Shown piece by piece: positions 40,075 to 44,398 of a DNA stretch of 44,398 nt (positions are counted from its first letter, which is position 1; the number at the start of each line of letters is the position of its first letter). A program made the position numbers and the translations under genes. The stretch is from NCBI GenBank assembly GCA_949295085.1, contig CASFJS010000011.1, forward strand, positions 1-44,398, in the 5' to 3' direction. Source of the DNA: an uncultured Pseudomonadota bacterium. Its GTDB lineage: Bacteria; Pseudomonadota; Alphaproteobacteria; RF32; CAG-239. Below the pieces are notes generated by a model. The model made no database searches. It was not told where the DNA came from and saw only the letters and a list, made by a program, of their open reading frames with translations.

Positions 40075-41421
40075 TTATTGCCGGCAGATTCGAACGCAGA
40101 AAATGTCATCCTGGCGGCTGTAAGCAACCTTGCACCCGTGCAGCGCGGCAATTTTTCCGACGATTGATAAACCAAGCCCGCTACCGCGAGTCTGCTGCCC
40201 CGCCGGCCGGAAAAATCTTTCGCCCAGCCGCGGCAGATATTGGTTGTCCAACGCGGTCTTGTTATTACTGACCTTAAGTTCGTTGGTGTTGAGTTCAACA
40301 CTTATCACCGCCCCTTCGCCGCTGTAACGGATGGCGTTATCCAGCAGATTGCGCAGCAGCAACGACCACAAAAAGCTCTGCCCCTTGGTTAAAAACACCG
40401 GTTTTCTGCAGGATACGTTAAGGCTGATGTTTTTTGCCTGAGCGGCAGCCTGTTGTTCTTCAATCGCGTTACCGATAATCAGTCCCCAATTTAATTCTTC
40501 TTCGGCCTCGGTCTGATGAGAGGCATCAAGCTTGGACAAAGCCAACATCTGTTCCACCAGACGGCTTGAGCGTTCAATACCTTCGCGCAGGTTGCTCAAG
40601 GCAGCCTGTTGCACTTGTTTATCATCATCGGCCAACTCGGCCACATCCAGTTGCACCTTAAGGGCTGTCAACGGGCTGCGCAACTCATGAGCCGAGTCGG
40701 CAATAAAACTGCGCTCACGCTGCAACATATCGGCAATTTTGGCCAGCAGGGCATTCATCGCCCGCACCAAAGGCAAAACCTCTTTCGGCACGCTGTTTTC
40801 CTCAAGCGGCGCCAGATTATCCGATTCGCGTTCGGCAATATTTCGCGCCAGTTTTTTAAGCGGCAAAAACTCTTTGCTGATAAGCCCGACAATCGCAACC
40901 AGCAAAATACCGAGCCCGCATATCCAGGGGATAAACGTTGCCTCAATCATCTCAAGCGCAATATCATGACGAAACTCAATCTCTTGTCCGACGGCAATGG
41001 CATACCGGCCATCGGTGCTGGTCACCCAGACAATCCGCCACATTTCGTCTTCTTCATCAATCATCTGATCCACAAAACCCGATGCCGGAGCATAGCGGAA
41101 ATGGCGGCCGTTTTCGTTATCATGAAAAACCATATTACCGTGCGAATCAAACACCGCCAGTCCGATAGCCTCATCTTCCTCATCGCCGTCATCTTCCAGT
41201 TTATCGATGATTTTATCAATACTTTTTTGAGTTCCGGGCTTGATATTGCTCCAGTCGGCGGTAGCCAATTGGCGCGCCAGCATTAATTGGTAAGTATCAA
41301 AAAACTCGTCTGTCTGTTCGCGGCTTTCCAGCCATGCCAAAACACCGGATGCGGCCCATACCGCTCCGGCGATAATCAAAAAAAACAGTATCAGCCGTAA
41401 TTTCAGACTGAGTTTTTTCAT
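40075..41421 (-). CDS. sensor histidine kinase (QseC/PmrB type)
   Basis: 448 residues. Two transmembrane helices (about 9-31 and 163-182) enclose a periplasmic sensor of about 130 residues. It is strongly acidic: [11 protein letters not shown] near 75-85 and IDEEDE near 121-126. HAMP follows, then the H-box with His245 in [14 protein letters not shown], the N-box in [13 protein letters not shown] and G-box GSGLGLSI. It autophosphorylates and passes phosphate to the regulator encoded just before it. The acidic sensor suggests cation or polyamine sensing, as in PmrB, but this is inference. The start overlaps the regulator stop (ATGA). Confidence 0.92.
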   Translation of the reverse strand: MKKLSLKLRLILFFLIIAGAVWAASGVLAWLESREQTDEFFDTYQLMLARQLATADWSNIKPGTQKSIDKIIDKLEDDGDEEDEAIGLAVFDSHGNMVFHDNENGRHFRYAPASGFVDQMIDEEDEMWRIVWVTSTDGRYAIAVGQEIEFRHDIALEMIEATFIPWICGLGILLVAIVGLISKEFLPLKKLARNIAERESDNLAPLEENSVPKEVLPLVRAMNALLAKIADMLQRERSFIADSAHELRSPLTALKVQLDVAELADDDKQVQQAALSNLREGIERSSRLVEQMLALSKLDASHQTEAEEELNWGLIIGNAIEEQQAAAQAKNISLNVSCRKPVFLTKGQSFLWSLLLRNLLDNAIRYSGEGAVISVELNTNELKVSNNKTALDNQYLPRLGERFFRPAGQQTRGSGLGLSIVGKIAALHGCKVAYSRQDDIFCVRICRQ

Positions 41422-42077
41422 ACTTCCCCCAACATATAACCGATTTTGTTAACCGTCTTAATAATATTTTTGCCAAGCTTTTTGCGCAGGTGGTGCACAT
41501 GCACTTCAACGGCGTTGCTCTGTACGTCGTTATCCCAGGCATAGAGCTTTTCTTCAATGATGCTTTTGGCCAGGACCTTGTTCGGATTCATCATTAAAAG
41601 TTCCAAAACTCTGAGTTCCCGCGGAGCCAAAGTTACCGTTTTTCCGTCCAGCGTCACGCTTTGGGTTTGCGGATGATAGGCCACTTTTCCCGCGATCATC
41701 ACCGGCTCCGTCCGGTCATGCGAGCGGCGGATAAGAGCCTTGAGCCGCGCGGCAACTTCGGTTAAGGCAAAAGGTTTGGCCAGATAATCATCGGCGCCGC
41801 TGTCCAGCCCGATAACTCTTTGGTCAACATCGCCGCGCGCCGTCAAAATCAACACCGGTTCGTTGCGTTTGTTAAGACGCCATTCTTTAAGGATGGACAA
41901 TCCGTCGCGGCCGGGCAGGCCGAGGTCGAGCACCACGGCGTCATAAGGGGCTTGAAACAGAGCCTCATAGGCTTCGTCGCCGTCGGTAAACCAGTCGACG
42001 GTAAAGCCCATTTTGCCAAGGCCGATATTTAAGCCGTCGCCGATAAGCCGGTCATCTTCCGCCAAAAGAACACGCAT
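41418..42077 (-). CDS. response regulator (OmpR family, QseB/PmrA type)
   Basis: 219 residues from the ATG at 42077. A receiver domain carries the acidic pocket (AEDD at 6-9), phosphoacceptor Asp51 ([12 protein letters not shown]), Thr79 and Lys101 ([10 protein letters not shown]). A winged helix follows (about 125-219; [33 protein letters not shown]). It controls transcription by binding direct repeats as a dimer. AGGGG is seven bases before the start; the TTG at 42083 is not likely. It lies between a YgiW gene (23 bases) and the kinase, the same layout as ygiW-qseB-qseC in enterobacteria. Confidence 0.93.
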   Translation of the reverse strand: MRVLLAEDDRLIGDGLNIGLGKMGFTVDWFTDGDEAYEALFQAPYDAVVLDLGLPGRDGLSILKEWRLNKRNEPVLILTARGDVDQRVIGLDSGADDYLAKPFALTEVAARLKALIRRSHDRTEPVMIAGKVAYHPQTQSVTLDGKTVTLAPRELRVLELLMMNPNKVLAKSIIEEKLYAWDNDVQSNAVEVHVHHLRKKLGKNIIKTVNKIGYMLGEV

Positions 42078-42100
42078 TTTCAAGCCCCTTGTACCAAAGT

Positions 42101-42472
42101 TTATTTTTTGGCGATGGAGTCGACGCTGATTTCAAAATTCATAAAATCCTTGTCGACTTCGCCGCGGATTTCGACGGTATCTTTGTCATTAACCGTCAGA
42201 CCGCGCCAATCGTCGTTGTCAATCTCCACGGTAACCGAACCGGTATTATCTGTAAACACATATTTCTCGCCGCCCAGGCTTTTTTCGATTTTACCGACCA
42301 AAACAACCGGTGTATCATCGCCGAGCTTTTTAGCTTCGGCCACCGTCATCGAGGCCGCCGAAGGACCGGTATAACCGCCGGCGTTAGCCGCGCCGAAGTT
42401 TTGTTGAGCCAGAGCATTGCCCGAAAAACCGATAACCAAAGCCAAAGCCGAAACCATTGCTAATTTTTTCAT
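42101..42472 (-). CDS. YgiW-like BOF (OB-fold) exported protein
   Basis: 123 residues from the ATG at 42472, chosen for AAGGAG seven bases upstream and for the clean signal peptide (cut after NALA, near residue 22). The mature part is the bacterial OB-fold: [49 protein letters not shown]. Members such as YgiW are periplasmic stress proteins made with QseBC. The operator upstream suggests that the pair controls its own operon. Confidence 0.9.
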   Translation of the reverse strand: MKKLAMVSALALVIGFSGNALAQQNFGAANAGGYTGPSAASMTVAEAKKLGDDTPVVLVGKIEKSLGGEKYVFTDNTGSVTVEIDNDDWRGLTVNDKDTVEIRGEVDKDFMNFEISVDSIAKK

Positions 42473-42548
42473 CTTGTATCTCCTTTTTTCAAAAATCAAA
42501 GTTAAGTTAGAACGTTTGTTGCTTACAACTACAATTCAACATCTTAAA

Positions 42549-42565
42549 CTTAAGGTTTGCTTAAG
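42549..42565. promoter_or_regulatory. putative response-regulator box CTTAAG-N5-CTTAAG
   Basis: Two perfect CTTAAG half-sites (42549-42554, 42560-42565) with an 11-base period, the spacing of OmpR/PhoB-class dimers. A third, weaker CTTAAA precedes at 42543. It lies 77 bases before the YgiW gene. The QseB/PmrA class uses similar TTAA-centred repeats (from general knowledge). Another CTTAAG is at 42682. Confidence 0.6.
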
Positions 42566-42710
42566 GCAAAAAAAATTTTTAGAAAAAAATAAAAAACAGA
42601 TGTTTTTCAATAAGATATATACAATAAAAATATTTTCCGCCCGCCGGCTTAGGGCAAAAATCAGGTTGCCTGGCGGCAAAACTTAAGGACAAAGCGGAAC
42701 AATAAAAATA

Positions 42711-42739
42711 TTGCAAAATGACGGCGATTCGGCTACAAT
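42711..42739 (+). promoter_or_regulatory. promoter of the NUDIX gene
   Basis: TTGCAA (42711-42716), 17 bases, TACAAT (42734-42739). Transcription would start near 42746, leaving a leader of about 15 bases. Confidence 0.55.
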
Positions 42740-42760
42740 AACCTCGAAAGGTTGCCGCCG

Positions 42761-43294
42761 ATGGAAGAATGGGATGTTTACGATGTCCGCCGCAACTTAA
42801 CCGGACGCACCGTCCGCCGCGGTATGGACCAGCTCAAACCGGGTGAATATCATCTGGGGGTTGATGTCTGGATTATCAATCCCGATAACAAGATTCTCAT
42901 TCAAAAACGTTCACGACAAAAAAAGAACTTCCCCGGCAAATGGGCGCAGTCGGCCGGCGGTGCCGTTATCAAGGGCGAGGACAGTTTTCAGGGCTGTATC
43001 CGCGAAACAGAAGAAGAACTCGGCATTGTTCCGGATATGAAAAAAGCCGAATTGGCCACCAGTTTTGTCCGCCACGGCAATACGATTGTTGATGTTTATG
43101 TTATCCGGCAGGAATCTTTGCCGGATAAATTTATATTACCGGCCGACGAGGTTGAAGACATCCGCTGGGTCGGTGTTGACGAGATCAAAGATTTGCTGCG
43201 GCAGAACCAATTTGTGCCGACGGTCATGGAGGGGCTCAACGCGGTTTTGCAAAGCAACGTCACCCTCCCGGAGGAAGATGACGAAACAGCCTGA
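42761..43294 (+). CDS. NUDIX hydrolase
   Basis: 177 residues. The full Nudix box is at 67-89: G67, E73, then RETEEELGI (81-89). The N-terminus (EEWDVYDVRRNLTGRTVRRG) and GEYHLGVDVWIIN are shared with YfcD and isopentenyl-diphosphate-isomerase-like members. It hydrolyses a nucleoside diphosphate linked to X; substrate unknown. The ATG at 42761 has AAAGG nine bases before it; an upstream TTG (42752) touches that site. A short acidic tail ends the protein. Confidence 0.9.
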   Translation: MEEWDVYDVRRNLTGRTVRRGMDQLKPGEYHLGVDVWIINPDNKILIQKRSRQKKNFPGKWAQSAGGAVIKGEDSFQGCIRETEEELGIVPDMKKAELATSFVRHGNTIVDVYVIRQESLPDKFILPADEVEDIRWVGVDEIKDLLRQNQFVPTVMEGLNAVLQSNVTLPEEDDETA

Positions 43295-43301
43295 TTTTTT
43301 C

Positions 43302-43345
43302 CGTAGCCAAAACCGCTACCGGAAAGGGTGAATTCCCCCTTTCCG
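43302..43345. other. two hairpins between convergent genes
   Basis: CGTAGC/GCTAC with a short loop near 43302-43319 and the nine-pair stem CGGAAAGGG/CCCTTTCCG (43320-43328, 43337-43345). No clear T-run follows on either strand; it may still end transcription from both sides. Confidence 0.45.
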
Positions 43346-43355
43346 ATACGGATGA

Positions 43356-44024
43356 TTAGGGTTGCCCAAAGACGCTGGTTGGCTCACCTCCTCCCAGTGG
43401 TTGTTCTCCGGTATAATCCCCAGGACTGTCACAACCTCCCGGTGGGCAACTAGAACCACCACCCGGATTCTCAGTCACAGTGCCATCCCCCTCATCACCG
43501 TCACCACCCTCCGTCTCATCATCACCACCCTCCGTCTCGTCATCATCCACCAACTGCCAATTACTATTTTTAGGGCAAGCCCGACATTGTCTAATCCCGT
43601 TCTCTATCGGACAATCCATTTCAGTGGCACATCTATAGCAGTTCTCGACCAAAGGAACTTCGACATAACCTATCGAACAATCACAATTGAGCAGATCGGT
43701 AAATCCGTGCATGTCGCTGCAGGTCGTCACTTTACACGTATGATAAGCTTCATCATAAGGACATGTTTTGTCTACTCCTGAAAGACAGGGGGTAGAATAA
43801 TAACCATCGGCGAGACATTTCTCGGCCGGACTCTCAGGATTGGGGCAATAGACTTTTGCATCGTCAAACGGACATTTAAGGGTTGTTTGTCCGTCGCAAT
43901 CAATTTCTTCGTAGGCGTACCCCAATTCATCGCAGGATGGCGGTGTTGCGCAGTCAATTGCTGCCAAAGCCGCGCCGGAAACACAACAGAAGCCGACCCC
44001 GGCCAGTAATAAATATCTTTTCAT
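43356..44024 (-). CDS. cysteine-rich exported protein
   Basis: 222 residues from the ATG at 44024, which has AAGGAGG eight bases upstream. The signal peptide is cut after AALA (about residue 21). The mature part has 19 cysteines in three loose units: CDELGYAYEEIDCDG with LKCPFDDAKVYC; CLADGYYSTPC with TCPYDEAYHTC; CSDMHGFTDLLNCDC with NCYRC. Each unit has a C...GY/GF...C-x...CP-like plan, so disulfide-linked repeats on the cell surface or outside are likely. The C-terminus is an acidic Gly/Glu repeat (DDETEGG twice) and a Gly/Pro-rich end. Many gut alphaproteobacterial genomes carry such proteins (recollection only); their function is unknown. Confidence 0.78.
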   Translation of the reverse strand: MKRYLLLAGVGFCCVSGAALAAIDCATPPSCDELGYAYEEIDCDGQTTLKCPFDDAKVYCPNPESPAEKCLADGYYSTPCLSGVDKTCPYDEAYHTCKVTTCSDMHGFTDLLNCDCSIGYVEVPLVENCYRCATEMDCPIENGIRQCRACPKNSNWQLVDDDETEGGDDETEGGDGDEGDGTVTENPGGGSSCPPGGCDSPGDYTGEQPLGGGEPTSVFGQP

Positions 44025-44148
44025 CGCTTTTTCCTCCTTTTTGCTGCAACAAAACGTTCCTTTATTTGCCACAAAAAAGAGCCCCCTTTTCGAACCACCC
44101 GCCGCCTTTAAAACCTAATGTCACCCCGCCTCGGGAAGCAATAAAAAA

Positions 44149-44283
44149 TGTCATTCTGAGGAGCAGCGCGACGAAGAATCTCCGAGATGTTTCGTCACTG
44201 ACGTTCCTCAACATGACAAAAGGAAAACGTCGTGTTGAGTACTTTCCACCCGGTCATCCTGAGCGCAGCGAAGGATCTTCCCT
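44149..44283. repeat. foldback intergenic repeat (REP-like)
   Basis: Ends TGTCATTCTGAGGA (44149-44162) and TCCTCAACATGACA (44205-44218) are inverted; inside, GACGAA/TTCGTC and ATCT-CCG-AGAT pair, so the whole 70 bases fold on themselves. A second, partial copy of the motif, GTCATCCTGAGCGCAGCG, starts near 44253. This motif family is dispersed in many bacterial genomes. I see no gene in 44025-44398. Confidence 0.65.
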
Positions 44284-44398
44284 TAAGCACATAGCCTCAT
44301 ACCCAAAGAACAATTAACAGGGTCCGGGAATGCGAGCGATTAGGTTTTGCAATGCCGGAGTCAGATCGATAAGCCTTGTCAATATGTTTGTCTGAGGC

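Overview
The window looks like a piece of an alphaproteobacterial chromosome of moderate G+C. The strongest evidence is a two-piece (circularly permuted) tmRNA gene with an alphaproteobacteria-like tag, an SspB of the alphaproteobacterial type beside it, a short ribbon-helix-helix protein behind it, the rpmF-plsX-ihfA-merR order, and ptsP near prfA. Several gene types (cysteine-rich exported proteins, lone VirB8-like proteins, small exported proteins of unknown function) suggest a poorly studied, perhaps host-associated lineage. That last point is inference.

Layout. The window opens in the 3' end of a 5S rRNA gene. 0.1-3.8 kb: a CoA-disulfide-reductase-like flavoenzyme with a rhodanese tail, a small exported protein, an alpha/beta-hydrolase lipoprotein and a doubtful gene remnant. 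4-9.7 kb is an envelope block: a TolC-type lipoprotein with an added Ig-like domain, two tandem VirB8-like membrane proteins and a DUF2207-type membrane protein. 9.8-12.8 kb: a coupled operon of a GlmU-type nucleotidyltransferase, a small membrane protein and an M3 oligopeptidase. 12.9-15.4 kb: a cold-shock protein, initiator tRNA, a Fic protein with a repeat tract, and the remnant of an outer-membrane barrel gene. 15.4-25.1 kb is on the minus strand: ptsP-rodZ, prfA, and dnaE followed by two polytopic membrane proteins. 25.2-26.3 kb: a cupin and a degenerate DEAD-box-like protein. 26.4-26.9 kb has no gene but holds a strong promoter and two long structured elements that look like small RNAs.

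26.9-30 kb: folA-thyA, an unknown gene, then ssrA (permuted), sspB and an RHH protein. The tmRNA tag and its ClpXP adaptor therefore sit side by side. 30-37.4 kb is mostly housekeeping: hydrolase, cysE, two exported proteins, trmJ, bamE, a YceD protein, rpmF, plsX, ihfA, a MerR regulator and a GNAT enzyme. fabH, expected between plsX and ihfA, is absent. 37.4-39.8 kb is a visibly AT-richer island with a protein carrying an 86-residue tandem duplication and a serine recombinase. The recombinase ribosome binding site lies inside a 33-bp palindrome. The island abuts tRNA-Pro.

40-44.4 kb: a YgiW-response regulator-histidine kinase operon with a CTTAAG-N5-CTTAAG direct repeat upstream, a NUDIX hydrolase, a cysteine-rich exported protein, and a foldback intergenic repeat of the GTCAT-CTGAG type at the right edge.

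Best candidates for undescribed biology are the island at 37.4-39.8 kb, the paired structured RNAs at 26.4-26.9 kb, and the envelope block with paired VirB8-like proteins. All functional statements rest on reading motifs by eye; no database search was run.
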